Shown here: in pieces, positions 1 through 8,885 of the stretch
Position numbering within the stretch: position 1 is the stretch's first letter
How the letters are laid out: every line of letters begins with the position of its first letter
From: CAZYFH01 sp965197395
GTDB lineage: Bacteria > Acidobacteriota > Vicinamibacteria > Vicinamibacterales > UBA8438
Assembly: GCA_965197395.1 (NCBI GenBank)
Contig: CBDANB010000004.1
Coordinates: forward strand, 248,001-312,000
Direction: 5' to 3'
Length of the DNA: 64,000 bases
The notes under the pieces: model-generated
The model's database searches: none
The model's input: only the letters and a program-made list of their open reading frames with translations
Told to the model about the DNA's origin: nothing
Translations under genes and position numbers: made by a program

Positions 1-810
1 ATCGGCCACGTCATCCTGATCTCCGCGCAGGTCAACGCGCGGCCGGGCGCGACCGTGCTCGAGGCCGTGGCGTTCGGGACGCTCGCGGAGGTGCAGCGGT
101 GGGCGACGGCCGGGGTCTTCGGCCTGCGCGACGTCTGGACCGGGTATGTGTCGCTGCGCGATGTGCGCGCCGAGAACGCGTCCCTGCGCGATGACGTCGC
201 CGCGCTCGAGTTGCGTCTGCAAGAACAGCGCGCCCTCGCGACACGCGCACGGGGCCTGCAGCAGCTGCTCGAGCTACGCGAGTCCGTCGATCTACGCACC
301 GTCGGCGCGCGAGTGATTGCCACCGACGCGACACCGTATTTCCGCACGCTCACCGTCGATCGCGGCACCGGGGACGGCGTGCGGCCCGACCTGGCGGTGA
401 TCGCGCCGCGGGGCGTGGTGGGTCGTGTGATCGGCGTGCCGGGCGCGCGCGCGGCAAAGGTGCAGCTGCTGATTGATCGGAACGCCGCGGCCGGCGCGTT
501 GATCGAACGCACGCGTGCCGCGGGCGTCGTCGTTGGGACCGACGACGACGCGACGCTGGGTATGGAGTACGTGTCCAACCTCGAGGACGTCGTCGAGGGA
601 GATGTCGTGGTCACGTCGGGTACCGACGACATCTACCCGAAGGGGTTCGTCATCGGTGTGGTCAGCCGCGTCGAACGTGGCACGGGTCTCTACAAGGCGA
701 TTCAGATCGATCCGGTCGTCGACTTCGTGCGGCTCGAGGACGTGCTCATCGTGATGACGCCGCGGGACGACGGTGTGTCGGCCTCGCTCGTGTCCGGGGG
801 ATACGAATGA
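1..810 (+). CDS. mreC: Rod shape-determining protein MreC (5' end cut by the window)
   Basis: The frame is open from base 1, so the start lies upstream. The visible N-terminus begins inside a hydrophobic stretch (IGHVILISAQV) that is probably the end of the single membrane anchor. A coiled coil follows (about residues 45-85, rich in LRD/ELRLQEQ), then the beta-rich periplasmic domain with YFRTLTVDRG, GVVGRVIGV, KVQLLIDRN and a late VVTSGTDDIYPKGFVIG segment typical of MreC. MreC scaffolds the elongasome in the periplasm and bridges MreB/MreD to PBP2. Its stop overlaps the mreD start by 4 bases (ATGA), consistent with one mreB-C-D-mrdA-rodA operon; mreB would lie just outside the window. The GTG at 55 is internal and is not taken as the start. 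Confidence 0.95.
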   Translation: MGHVILISAQVNARPGATVLEAVAFGTLAEVQRWATAGVFGLRDVWTGYVSLRDVRAENASLRDDVAALELRLQEQRALATRARGLQQLLELRESVDLRTVGARVIATDATPYFRTLTVDRGTGDGVRPDLAVIAPRGVVGRVIGVPGARAAKVQLLIDRNAAAGALIERTRAAGVVVGTDDDATLGMEYVSNLEDVVEGDVVVTSGTDDIYPKGFVIGVVSRVERGTGLYKAIQIDPVVDFVRLEDVLIVMTPRDDGVSASLVSGGYE

Positions 811-1331
811 CGGTGCCGCGGATCGCGCTCGTCATCGCGTTCGCGCTGGCTGCGCAAACGACTCTGACCCGCCTCGCCGGCGTCGCGACCGACGTTGACC
901 TCCTGCTGATTGCCGTCGTGTTCGTCGCGCTGTCGCGTGGACCCATCGTCGGTTTGTGGGCCGGCACCGTGGGCGGGCTTGCGCAGGACCTGCTGTCAGG
1001 GGGCATCGTCGGGGTCAGCGGCCTGGCGAAGAGCCTCGTCGGGTTCATCGTCGGGTGGCTCGGCGTGCAGTTCCTCACCTCACGCGCCTGGCATCGGCTG
1101 CTGATCTTGTTTGTCGCCACACTGGCCCACGCCGCCTGTTTCGTCGGGGTCTACACGCTCATCGGGCCCGCGGCGCCGCTTGCCGCGTGGACCGACGTGT
1201 TGACCCAGGCGTTGGCCAATGCCCTGGTGGGCATCGTGGCCGCTGCCGCATGCGAGCATGCCCCCGTGATGTGGGAGCGCGCCCGGATTCGTCGCGGCGG
1301 CCTCGCGACCCGCCGCTGGCGGACGAACTGA
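807..1331 (+). CDS. mreD: Rod shape-determining protein MreD
   Basis: A 174-residue, strongly hydrophobic protein with about five predicted membrane spans (for example VPRIALVIAFALAAQTTL, LLLIAVVFVALSRGP and AWTDVLTQALANALVGIVAA). The region GLWAGTVGGLAQDLLSGG matches the conserved loop of MreD. It starts with ATG overlapping the mreC stop and ends in a TGATG overlap with the PBP2 gene, so translation is probably coupled. MreD is an inner-membrane elongasome component. Assignment relies on both this sequence and the classic gene order; length is normal for the family. Confidence 0.93.
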   Translation: MTVPRIALVIAFALAAQTTLTRLAGVATDVDLLLIAVVFVALSRGPIVGLWAGTVGGLAQDLLSGGIVGVSGLAKSLVGFIVGWLGVQFLTSRAWHRLLILFVATLAHAACFVGVYTLIGPAAPLAAWTDVLTQALANALVGIVAAAACEHAPVMWERARIRRGGLATRRWRTN

Positions 1332-3238
1332 TGGAGCACCACACCTCCCCCATCGACCACGGCACTAGACGGCGCCTCCTCGCGCTGTTTCAGGTCACGG
1401 TGGCGTTGATCTTCGCCGTCCTCCTCATCGGGTTCTGGCATTTCCAGGTGGGTCAGCACGCGCGGTTTCTCGAGATGGCCGAGAACAACCATCAGCGCCG
1501 CATCGCGTTGCGCGCGCCGCGTGGCGTCGTGGTCGACCGCGACGGTGAGGTGCTGGTCGAGAACCGCTACTCGCTCAACATCTCGCTCGTGCGGGAGCAG
1601 GTCGAGGATCTCGACCGGTCGATCCGCCTGTTGGCCGAGGTGACCGGCATCGACGAGGCCGCGGTGCGGGGCGTCGTCGAGCGCCACCGCCGCGACCCGG
1701 TCTACCGGCCGATCGTCATCATTCAGGATGCCTCGCTAGCCCAGGTGGCAGCCGTCACCGCCCGGAAGCTGGAGCTGCCGGGGGTGGTGGTCGAGCAGAT
1801 ACCGGCCCGCTACTATCCGACCGCCACGCTGGCGGCGCATTCGTTCGGCTACGTCGGCGAGATCACCGACGCGCAGCTCGCCACACCCACCGGCGTGGGC
1901 CTGGCGAGCGGGGACATCGTCGGTCAGTCCGGCATCGAGCAGGCGTATAACGACCGCCTGATGGGCACGGACGGGTCGCGTCACGTCGTGGTGAACAGCG
2001 TCGGCCGGGAGATCGAGACCCTCGGCGAGATCGCGCCTGCCGAGGGACAAGGGCTGCAGCTGACCATCGACTACGACCTGCAGAAGGCGGCGGAGGACGC
2101 GTTCAGGCTCGAGGGGTTCGAGGGCGCGGCGGTCGTGCTCGACCCGCAGACCGGCGAGGTGCTCTCGCTCGTCAGTCTGCCGGCCTACGATCCGAACGCC
2201 TTCGCGACTGGCATCGACGGGGCGACCTGGACGGCGCTCAACACGGACGGGCTCAAGCCGCTCCAGAATCGCGCGCTCCAGGGACGCTATGCGCCGGGGT
2301 CGACCTTCAAGATCGCCATGGCGGTGGCCGCGCTGGAGGAAGGCGTCGTGACGCCCGACTTCACCGTGACGTGTGGGGGCGGAGCGTCGGTCTACGGGCG
2401 CTTCTACAAGTGCTGGAAGAGTCACGGCACCGTCGCGATGGAACAGGCGATCGAGCAGTCGTGCAACACCTATTTCTACACCCTGGGCGAGAAGCTCGAC
2501 ATCGACCAGATTCACAAATGGTCCACAGCGCTCGGGCTCGGTGAGATGAGCGGGATCGACCTGCCGCACGAGGTGCGGGGATTGATCCCGTCGCGCGCCT
2601 GGAAACGCGAGCGCCACGCCGAGCCGTGGTATCCAGGCGAGACCATCTCGGTGGCAATCGGGCAGGGACAGGTGTCGGTGACGCCGATCTCGCTCGCCGT
2701 GATGATGGCGACGACCGCCAACGGCGGCCGGCGTGTCGTGCCTCGGCTGCTGAAGGAGTTTGACGACGGCACCGGCTGGCGGCCAGTGCCGCCACCCTCC
2801 ACAGCCTCGCTGGTCCGTCTCCGGCCGGAAACGCTCGAAACCGTGACGCGCGGCCTCTGGATGGTCGTCAACCAAGCCGGCACAGGTGGGCGCGGGCGGA
2901 TCGACGGTCGGGATGTGATCGGCAAGACCGGAACCGCGCAAGTCATCTCCCTCGAAGGGAAAGAGGCGGCCGGCGACACCGACAAAGACCTGCGCGATCA
3001 CGGGTGGTTCGTCTTTGCGGCGCCTCGCGACAACCCCCAGATTGCGGGCGTGGTGTTCGCGGAACACTCGGAGCACGGGTATCTGGCCGCACCGATCGCG
3101 CGCCACGTGATGGAGACCTTCTTCGCCAAGCGCGAAGGGCAGCCGTTGCCGACGCTGCCGCTGCCGGCACGTCCGCCGGCGGTGCCGGCCAGGGTGCTGC
3201 CCGTGACAGCGGCGGCGAACGGCGGTGGGAACCAGTAG
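1331..3238 (+). CDS. mrdA: Penicillin-binding protein 2, peptidoglycan transpeptidase
   Basis: A 635-residue class B PBP that cross-links peptidoglycan during cell elongation. It has a short cytoplasmic tail, one membrane span (about residues 18-38), a dimerisation domain with RGVVVDRDGEVLVENR, and a C-terminal transpeptidase. The serine-enzyme motifs are intact: STFK with Ser324, SCN with Ser377 and Asn379, and KTGT with Lys532. The frame is open far upstream, but the ATG at 1331 overlaps the mreD stop by one base and gives the expected PBP2 N-terminus, so the longer extension is rejected. It is followed after 8 bases by rodA, its glycosyltransferase partner. Confidence 0.96.
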   Translation: MEHHTSPIDHGTRRRLLALFQVTVALIFAVLLIGFWHFQVGQHARFLEMAENNHQRRIALRAPRGVVVDRDGEVLVENRYSLNISLVREQVEDLDRSIRLLAEVTGIDEAAVRGVVERHRRDPVYRPIVIIQDASLAQVAAVTARKLELPGVVVEQIPARYYPTATLAAHSFGYVGEITDAQLATPTGVGLASGDIVGQSGIEQAYNDRLMGTDGSRHVVVNSVGREIETLGEIAPAEGQGLQLTIDYDLQKAAEDAFRLEGFEGAAVVLDPQTGEVLSLVSLPAYDPNAFATGIDGATWTALNTDGLKPLQNRALQGRYAPGSTFKIAMAVAALEEGVVTPDFTVTCGGGASVYGRFYKCWKSHGTVAMEQAIEQSCNTYFYTLGEKLDIDQIHKWSTALGLGEMSGIDLPHEVRGLIPSRAWKRERHAEPWYPGETISVAIGQGQVSVTPISLAVMMATTANGGRRVVPRLLKEFDDGTGWRPVPPPSTASLVRLRPETLETVTRGLWMVVNQAGTGGRGRIDGRDVIGKTGTAQVISLEGKEAAGDTDKDLRDHGWFVFAAPRDNPQIAGVVFAEHSEHGYLAAPIARHVMETFFAKREGQPLPTLPLPARPPAVPARVLPVTAAANGGGNQ

Positions 3239-3246
3239 TCGAGCCC

Positions 3247-4347
3247 ATGTTCGAGCGCCGGCTCTACACGTACATCGACTGGACGCTGGTCGCGGCCGTC
3301 GCGCTGCTCTGCGTGATTGGCCTCGCGATGATCTTCAGCGCCACCTACGATCCGACAACGGAGCAAGTCGGGGCGCAATTCAGTCGCCAGCTCGGCGCGC
3401 TGGCGATCGGCTTCCTCGCATTCGTCGTCTGCCTGATGGTCGACTACCGCGTGCTGGCCCAACGGTCGTTGCTCATCTACGGCGGTTTGACGGCGTTGCT
3501 GGCCTACACGCTGTTTTTCGGCGACGAGGTGGGCGGGGCGCGCCGGTGGATCGGCTTTGGTCCGGTCAACCTTCAGCCGTCCGAGTTTGCCCGCATCGTC
3601 CTGGCCATCGTGCTGGCGACCTTTTATGCCCAGTCGCGCCGCGGCCCGCGGACGGCCGGCGACTGGCTGATGGGTGGGGCGTTCGTCGCCGTCCCCTGCG
3701 CGCTCATCGCGCGGGAGCCGGACCTTGGTACCGCGGTCACCCTGGTGCCGGTGTGTCTGGGTGTCATGGTCTTCGCCGGGTTGCGACTGCGCGACCTGGC
3801 CGTGATCGCGGTCGTCGCGGTCCTGGCGGCACCGGTTGTGTGGGCGTATGGGCTCGAGAACTACCAGCGCACGCGGATTGCCAGTTTTCTCGATCCGGAG
3901 CAGGATCCGCGCGGCGCGGGGTACCAGCAGATTCAGGCGCAAATCACGGTCGGGTCGGGCGGGCTGACCGGACGGGGCTTCTTGCAGGGCACGCAGAGCC
4001 AGTACAACTTCCTGCCCGTCGCGCACAACGACTTCATTTTTTCGGTGTTGGCCGAGGAGCAGGGGTTCCTCGGTGTGCTGTTTACACTTGGGCTGTATTT
4101 GTTCGTCATCCTCCGATCGCTCGACGCGGCCAGGGTGGCGAAGGATCGTACCGGCGCATATCTCGTGGTGGGGATCATGTCCGGGTTCGCGTTCCAGGTA
4201 ATCTACAACGTCACGATGTCGGCGGGACTGGCCCCGGTCAAGGGGCTGACGCTGCCGCTGCTGAGCTACGGCGGCTCGTCGATCATCGCGACGTTGATGG
4301 GCTTCGGCCTCATCCTGAACGTCAGGATGCGCCGATTCACGAACTGA
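3247..4347 (+). CDS. rodA: RodA, SEDS-family peptidoglycan glycosyltransferase
   Basis: A 366-residue polytopic SEDS protein that polymerises lipid II together with PBP2. Family landmarks include GGARRWIGFGPVNLQPSEFARI, AREPDLGTAVTLVP, the loop GSGGLTGRGFLQGTQSQYNFLPVAHNDFIFSVLAEE (given here as a region, about residues 237-270) and the C-terminal GLTLPLLSYGGSS. The start ATG at 3247 lies 8 bases after the mrdA stop and gives the usual short N-terminus before the first span (DWTLVAAVALLCVIGLAMIF). Last gene of the elongasome block; a 179-base spacer follows. Confidence 0.96.
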   Translation: MFERRLYTYIDWTLVAAVALLCVIGLAMIFSATYDPTTEQVGAQFSRQLGALAIGFLAFVVCLMVDYRVLAQRSLLIYGGLTALLAYTLFFGDEVGGARRWIGFGPVNLQPSEFARIVLAIVLATFYAQSRRGPRTAGDWLMGGAFVAVPCALIAREPDLGTAVTLVPVCLGVMVFAGLRLRDLAVIAVVAVLAAPVVWAYGLENYQRTRIASFLDPEQDPRGAGYQQIQAQITVGSGGLTGRGFLQGTQSQYNFLPVAHNDFIFSVLAEEQGFLGVLFTLGLYLFVILRSLDAARVAKDRTGAYLVVGIMSGFAFQVIYNVTMSAGLAPVKGLTLPLLSYGGSSIIATLMGFGLILNVRMRRFTN

Positions 4348-4526
4348 TGGTCCTGTCCGCATGCTGCGCCACGAGTGGCACCGACCACCCCGAGATCGGC
4401 GGCGTGGTCGACGAGCGCGCCGGCAGCCGCGAGACGATGTCGAGCCCCCCCGAGGGGTCGGCGTCGCGGCGGCCGTGTCGCAACGCGTCTGTGCGGCGTG
4501 CGGGGACCCACGGGAGAGTTGCACGC

Positions 4527-6074
4527 ATGAACAAGGAGATGATCGTCTCCTCGAACGGTCACGAGGTCGTCGCGGCCATTCTCGAGGACGACCAAGTGGC
4601 GGAGATCTACATCGAGCGAGAGCGACAGCGCGGTGTCGTCGGGAACATCTACAAGGGCCGTGTCAACAAGGTGCTGCCGGGGATGCAGTCCGCCTTCGTC
4701 GACATCGGGCTCGAGCGCGACGCCTTCCTCTACGTCTCTGACGTCGTCGACACGCTCGAGGAGTTCGACCGCCTCGAATCGGGTGACGGCGACGAAGGGG
4801 GCGACGGGCGGGAGCACCCGCGACAGGGTCACCGCGGCAACGGCCGGGATCGGCCGACCCAGAAAATCGATGAGCTCCTGAAGGCCGGCCAGGAAATCCT
4901 GGTGCAGGTGGTCAAGGAGCCGCTCGGCACTAAGGGCGCCCGCATCACGTCGCACGTCAGCGTACCGGGCCGCTTCCTGGTGTTCATGCCGACGGTCGAC
5001 AACATCGGCGTCTCGCGCAAGATCGACACCCGCGAAGAACGCAGCCGGCTCCGCGGCATCGTGCGCCAGTTCCGTCAGGACCAGGGGTTTACCGGCGGCG
5101 TCATCATCCGCACCGCCGCTGCGAAACGCCCGCGCGAGGACATCGACGGCGACCTGGCGTACTTTCATCAGCTCTGGACGGAAACACGCGCCAGGATGGA
5201 CACGAGTCGCGCGCCGGCGGTCATCCATCAGGAGGAGAGCCTGGTCGCGAAGCTGCTCCGCGATTTCCTCAACGACGATTACTCGGCGATTCGGATCGAT
5301 GACAAGCATGAGCACGCGCGTGTGCTCCGTCTCGTCGAGCGGATCATGCCGGCCCTGGTCCCACGCGTGCTGCACTACACGAAGGAGTTCCCGATTTTCG
5401 AGGAGTACGGTGTCCAGGCCGAGCTCGACAAGGCGCTCCGGAGCAAGGTGTGGCTAAAATCCGGCGGCTACATCGTCATCAACCACACCGAGGCGCTCGT
5501 CGCCATCGACGTCAACACCGGTCGCTATGTCGGGAAGCGCACGGGCCGGCTCGAAGACACCATCGTCAAGACCAATCTCGAGGCGGCCCGGGAGATCGTC
5601 CGGCAGATCAGGCTCAGGGACCTGGGCGGCATCATCGTGCTCGACTTCATCGACATGGAGGAGCGCAAGAATCGCCAGAAGGTCTATCAGGCATTCGAGC
5701 AGGAGCTCCGGCGCGATCGGTCGCCGTCGAAGGCGCTGCAGGTGTCCGAGTTCGGTCTCATCGTGGCGACGCGGAAGCGCGTCAAGCAGAGCCTCGAGCG
5801 GACGCTGACCGACCCGTGCCCGTACTGCTCCGGCAGCGCCGTGGTGAAGTCGAGCTCGACGATCTGCTACGAGATCCTGTCCGAGATGCGCAAGGTGGGG
5901 AGCGAGCTCAACGGCCAGGCGGTGCAGATCCGTGTGAACCCGGACATTGCGCGGGCGCTCAAGGAAGAGGAAACAGGGGTGCGGCAGGAGCTCGAGCGCG
6001 TGCTCGGTCGCCGCGTCACCATCAAGTCGGACATCCAACTGCACCACGAGCAGTTCGATGTGATGGCGCTATAG
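4527..6074 (+). CDS. rng: Ribonuclease G (Rne/Rng family endoribonuclease)
   Basis: A 515-residue single-strand endoribonuclease of the RNase E/G family, acting in rRNA maturation and mRNA turnover. An N-terminal S1-like domain (about 35-130, RGVVGNIYKGRVNKVLPGMQ) is followed by the catalytic core. The metal-binding aspartates are visible as Asp328 in AIDVNTG and Asp373 in VLDFIDM, and the zinc-link cysteines as Cys431/Cys434 in DPCPYCSG. An acidic, low-complexity insertion (about 85-110, GDGDEGGDGREHPRQG) interrupts the S1 domain. The frame is open upstream to an ATG at 4347, but that 60-residue extension is low complexity. The ATG at 4527 has GGGAGAG 8-9 bases upstream and the normal family start. 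Confidence 0.95.
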   Translation: MNKEMIVSSNGHEVVAAILEDDQVAEIYIERERQRGVVGNIYKGRVNKVLPGMQSAFVDIGLERDAFLYVSDVVDTLEEFDRLESGDGDEGGDGREHPRQGHRGNGRDRPTQKIDELLKAGQEILVQVVKEPLGTKGARITSHVSVPGRFLVFMPTVDNIGVSRKIDTREERSRLRGIVRQFRQDQGFTGGVIIRTAAAKRPREDIDGDLAYFHQLWTETRARMDTSRAPAVIHQEESLVAKLLRDFLNDDYSAIRIDDKHEHARVLRLVERIMPALVPRVLHYTKEFPIFEEYGVQAELDKALRSKVWLKSGGYIVINHTEALVAIDVNTGRYVGKRTGRLEDTIVKTNLEAAREIVRQIRLRDLGGIIVLDFIDMEERKNRQKVYQAFEQELRRDRSPSKALQVSEFGLIVATRKRVKQSLERTLTDPCPYCSGSAVVKSSSTICYEILSEMRKVGSELNGQAVQIRVNPDIARALKEEETGVRQELERVLGRRVTIKSDIQLHHEQFDVMAL

Positions 6075-6103
6075 AGGGGGCTTGCTGGTGGCCGTCGAGA
6101 TCG

Positions 6104-6565
6104 TCAGCCGACGGAGAGGTGGATCAGGTAGTGCGTGCCGTCCTGATTGATCCACACGCGCAGATACTCGTTCTCGCGCAAGAGCTCGACACGCGACATC
6201 CCGGCGCCGGGCGGTGCGCTCTTCGCCACGTCGGCAATCTCGTTCTGCGGAACGATCGTCACTACTTCACGGCCCTTGACGTCGCCTTCCTGCCGAAACT
6301 CAACCCATCGCTCGAGCACGCCTAGCGCGCCCACGGCCGACGGAGAGGCGGTTTGCCCGGTCAGCTGGACGTCGTAGCTGCCGGCGTCTAGACCTCGACC
6401 ATCGGCCATTACGCGGCGGGGCAACTCGACCGTGCCGAGCGCCGCATTGCCCTGAGGCACGCTGACGCTGCCGCTCAGTTGCTGTGCCTCGACGGGCGAG
6501 CCGACAAGCGGCGTGACCGCCACGAACGCACCAGCCAGCAATCCCACGACAAACAACTGTCTCAT
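6104..6565 (-). CDS. Small secreted protein, function unknown
   Basis: A 153-residue protein with a clear signal peptide (MRQLFVVGLLAGAFVAVTPL...GSPVEAQQ, cleavage likely near residue 26). The mature part has beta-rich segments (GSYDVQLTGQ, WVEFRQEGDVKGREVVTIVP) and ends ENEYLRVWINQDGTHYLIHL. The ATG at 6565 is preferred over upstream in-frame starts because GGAGG lies 5 bases before it. I recognise no family with confidence; it resembles small exported beta-sandwich proteins common in Acidobacteriota. It is convergent with rng, with 29 bases between stops. Confidence 0.75.
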   Translation of the reverse strand: MRQLFVVGLLAGAFVAVTPLVGSPVEAQQLSGSVSVPQGNAALGTVELPRRVMADGRGLDAGSYDVQLTGQTASPSAVGALGVLERWVEFRQEGDVKGREVVTIVPQNEIADVAKSAPPGAGMSRVELLRENEYLRVWINQDGTHYLIHLSVG

Positions 6566-6588
6566 GGCGCCTCCACGCTGTTGCGACA

Positions 6589-6939
6589 TCATAGCACTAC
6601 GCGCCGGGGTTGTGGACGCTCGTCGTCGCGGAACCGAGACGCGTGGCGCCAACGGATCTCTCGGAAGCCACGCAGGCGGTCGCCGGCAACGCGGATCCCC
6701 TCGGCGCGGAGGAGCGTGCGCTTGATGAACAGGTCACCGTAGCCGCCGAGTCGACCGTGTGCGGCGACAACGCGGTGACACGGCACGCCCGGCGGCGCGC
6801 TGGTGCGCATGATATTGCCCACGGCCCGCCACGCCGTTGGGCGCCCAGCCATCGCCGCGACGTCGCCGTAGGTGGCCACGCGCCCGGCGGGGATCCGCCG
6901 GACGACGGACAGCACGCGGCGAGTGAAGGGGGTGGCCAC
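6589..6939 (-). CDS. MGMT-family protein (short, alkyltransferase-like length)
   Basis: A 116-residue protein consisting only of the DNA-binding/active-site domain of O6-methylguanine-DNA methyltransferase. It shows the helix-turn-helix segment VVRRIPAGRVATYGDVAAMA, the arginine finger region RAVGNIMRT, and the active-site motif PCHRVV. The reactive cysteine is present, unlike true ATL proteins, which have Trp in its place, but the N-terminal domain of Ada/Ogt is absent. It may repair or flag alkylated guanines. It lies upstream of the secreted-protein gene on the same strand, 23 bases apart. Confidence 0.85.
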   Translation of the reverse strand: MATPFTRRVLSVVRRIPAGRVATYGDVAAMAGRPTAWRAVGNIMRTSAPPGVPCHRVVAAHGRLGGYGDLFIKRTLLRAEGIRVAGDRLRGFREIRWRHASRFRDDERPQPRRVVL

Positions 6940-6984
6940 GAGACTCGAGGCTTCCGGCTCAGGGTTTATGGCTCAACGGATCAG

Positions 6985-7020
6985 AGCTCAGGGCGGCTTT
7001 ACAGCCATGAGCCCTAAGCC
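6985..7020. repeat. Intergenic hairpin with CCTAAGCC word
   Basis: In the 97-base gap between the MGMT-like and DinB genes, GAGCTCAGGGC and GCCATGAGC pair around an inner GGCT-TTAC-AGCC stem. GCCCTAAGCCAAGGG follows, a word also found at 17846-17870 and, in variant form, at 57206-57245. It may end transcription of the DinB gene (minus strand). No U-tract is visible. Confidence 0.4.
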
Positions 7021-7036
7021 AAGGGTCGCTGTTCCT

Positions 7037-7540
7037 TCAGTGTCCCGGCGTCTTTCTCCAGACGTCGTCGATGGCGTCCGCCTTGAGCAGTTTTGTCGCG
7101 AAGAGGATCTGACCGGTGTGCGTGGCGTAGTGAACCAACTGCAGTCCGATGATCTGCATGTATGTCGACGGCCGTGGCGACCGCTCGGCCGACTCCAGCA
7201 GGCGGCGTGGATCGAATGCGCCGAGCACCTGGTCGGCCTCGGTGGCGGCGAGATCCAGGCCCGCCCGGAGCTTGGCGCGCGGGATCTCCCGGCGTTCCGC
7301 AAACTCCGCGTCGCGGTCACGCACGAAGGCGATGTTGCCGACAACGTGGCCGATGTAATACCGGGTCGAGCCCGCGCAATGGAGGACCAGGTTGCCGATG
7401 GCGTTCGACGAGTCGTTCGGGCGCCACCACACCTGCTGGTCGTTCAAGGCCTCCAGGCAGGTGCGGATCTGAGCGGTCATGTGCACGACCAGACGGGTCC
7501 GTGCGATGTCGAGGTATGTGGTGTCGACGGATTCTGACAT
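7037..7540 (-). CDS. DinB-family protein
   Basis: A 167-residue four-helix-bundle protein of the DinB/DUF1572 type. Putative metal-ligand histidines occur in the helices NLVLHCAGSTRYYIGH and LQLVHYATHTGQI, with a conserved QVWWRP near residue 36. Members are proposed metal-dependent thiol transferases or hydrolases; the substrate here is unknown. A second, distinct DinB protein lies at 59148-59648. The gene is 28 bases downstream of the start of the next minus-strand membrane-protein gene's stop and may share a transcript with it. Confidence 0.85.
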   Translation of the reverse strand: MSESVDTTYLDIARTRLVVHMTAQIRTCLEALNDQQVWWRPNDSSNAIGNLVLHCAGSTRYYIGHVVGNIAFVRDRDAEFAERREIPRAKLRAGLDLAATEADQVLGAFDPRRLLESAERSPRPSTYMQIIGLQLVHYATHTGQILFATKLLKADAIDDVWRKTPGH

Positions 7541-7555
7541 CGCGTGTCCCTCGCC

Positions 7556-8008
7556 TCATCGTCGCAGTACGGGCAAGTAGCAGAGTCCCGCGACCGCCAC
7601 ATCGTAGATTGCGCAGGCCGTCGGGTACCACACCGGCGCGATGGCGGCGGGCAGCAGGTCGGCGGTATGGGCCAGGTCGACCACCCCGTGCGCGCCCCAC
7701 GCGACCGAAAGGGCCGTTAACGCGCGGACCGGCTCCCATGTCGTGACGAGCCCGGCCACCACGAAGAAGCCGATGGCCAACGCGATGTCGAGACCGGCGC
7801 CGGCCACCTGCTCGTTGGCAATCGCCAGTCCGACGTAGACGGCGGCAGCGAGCGTCAGGAGCAGCGCCGAGAACTGCGCGAGGCGGAGCTCTGCGACTAG
7901 CCGTGCTGGTGACGCGGCATCAGCGCGCGTGGCGAGCACGGCGAGCCACGCCAGCGCGCCGCCGAGCGCGATCGCGGCCACGACGAGCGCGCGAAGGGCT
8001 TCTGTCAC
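7556..8008 (-). CDS. Four-span membrane protein, function unknown
   Basis: A 150-residue hydrophobic protein with about four membrane spans: ALRALVVAAIALGGALAWLAVL, FSALLLTLAAAVYVGLAIA, LDIALAIGFFVVAGLVTTW and a final IAPVWYPTACAIYDVAVAGLCYL. The loop WGAHGVVDLAHT contains two histidines and an aspartate that could bind metal or haem, but I cannot assign a family. It is 15 bases upstream of the DinB gene on the same strand. Confidence 0.65.
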   Translation of the reverse strand: MTEALRALVVAAIALGGALAWLAVLATRADAASPARLVAELRLAQFSALLLTLAAAVYVGLAIANEQVAGAGLDIALAIGFFVVAGLVTTWEPVRALTALSVAWGAHGVVDLAHTADLLPAAIAPVWYPTACAIYDVAVAGLCYLPVLRR

Positions 8009-8031
8009 ACGGGCTCCTAGGACACTAGACG

Positions 8032-8828
8032 TCAGGGTGCGCCGAGCGTGGTCGGCGCGGGCTGCCGCCCGCTCATCGCCTGGCCATAGAAAATCGAATT
8101 AAAAAGCAGCTTGAACGTCCCCCACGTCTGCCCGCGATGCTGCACGCGAAACGTGTGCAGGATGACCCGGCCGAGCCCGACGGGAGCTTCGATCACGGCG
8201 CTGGCGCAGGCCACGCAGCAGATCAGCAGAGCTCAGCTCGGGCAGGATGATGACGTCAAAGCGGTCGATGAGGTCGGGGCGCCTAAGGTCGGCGCTGCGC
8301 AGGCGCTGACACGGGAACTCGTGCTGCTCGAGCACCCACCGCGTCCATCCCGCGTCCCGGTTGCCGCCCCAGGGCTCGACGACGCCGAGACGAGGCCGTT
8401 GGATCGGCAGGACCGCAATGGGGTCCGGCGGGACGGCGGCGTAAAACTCGAGCCCGAGATCCCGGGCGATCGTCGTCACCAGATCGGGGTGGACGTCCTC
8501 GACGAGCACCGTCATGCGGGCGAAGTTGTTGCCCATCTGATGCTTATCGTGTCGGGGGTGGAGATGGCAGCCAGAATGTACGGTTGGCCGAGTTCGACTT
8601 GCCGAGCTCGCGGACGGCGACGCGGTCGGACCGATCCGCGATCAGGGCGAAGTAGTCGACGATCTGATCCCAGTGGGCGCGCCGCCGTTCGGTGCCCATC
8701 GCAAAGCCAAAGAACTGCTCCGGAGATGGGATGGCCGCCGCCTGCTCGGCCCGCGCCGGGACCAGCAGCAGGCTAGCGGCGATGGCCACGGTGGCCGCCA
8801 GGATCGTGTGTGCACGGAGTGAATGCAC
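8032..8828 (-). pseudogene. Decayed M14-family zinc carboxypeptidase
   Basis: Three pieces of one protein lie in order on the minus strand in different frames. The N-terminal piece (GTG at 8828) has a signal peptide and IPSPEQFFGFAMGTERR, DQIVDYFALIADRSDRV and ELGKS. It then shifts frame near 8600: in another frame the DNA continues LGQPYILAAISTPDTI. The DNA next jumps to GNNFARMTVLVEDVHPDLV and FDVIILPELSSADLL (8536-8230), and shifts again to VIEAPVGLGRVILHTFRVQ and GTFKLLFNSIF (to 8032). Acidobacterial M14 proteins of this kind are usually 800-900 residues. The catalytic HxxE...H region is missing, so at least two internal deletions and two frameshifts are inferred. Not expected to be functional. 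Confidence 0.82.
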
Positions 8829-8885
8829 GGTTGAGTAGCCGCAGGCGCGGTGTCGCGCGACCGGCCCGCCAGTATACCCGACGGG

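Noticed and set aside
1736..3106. Long antisense reading frame opposite the PBP2 gene, and similar long antisense frames throughout
   Set aside because: GC-rich codons create long open frames on the other strand. These have no motifs, arginine-rich composition and no ribosome-binding site, and lie opposite genes with clear catalytic motifs.
4347..4526. 60-residue N-terminal extension of ribonuclease G
   Set aside because: In frame and open, but low complexity, not part of the family, and a better start with a Shine-Dalgarno exists at 4527.
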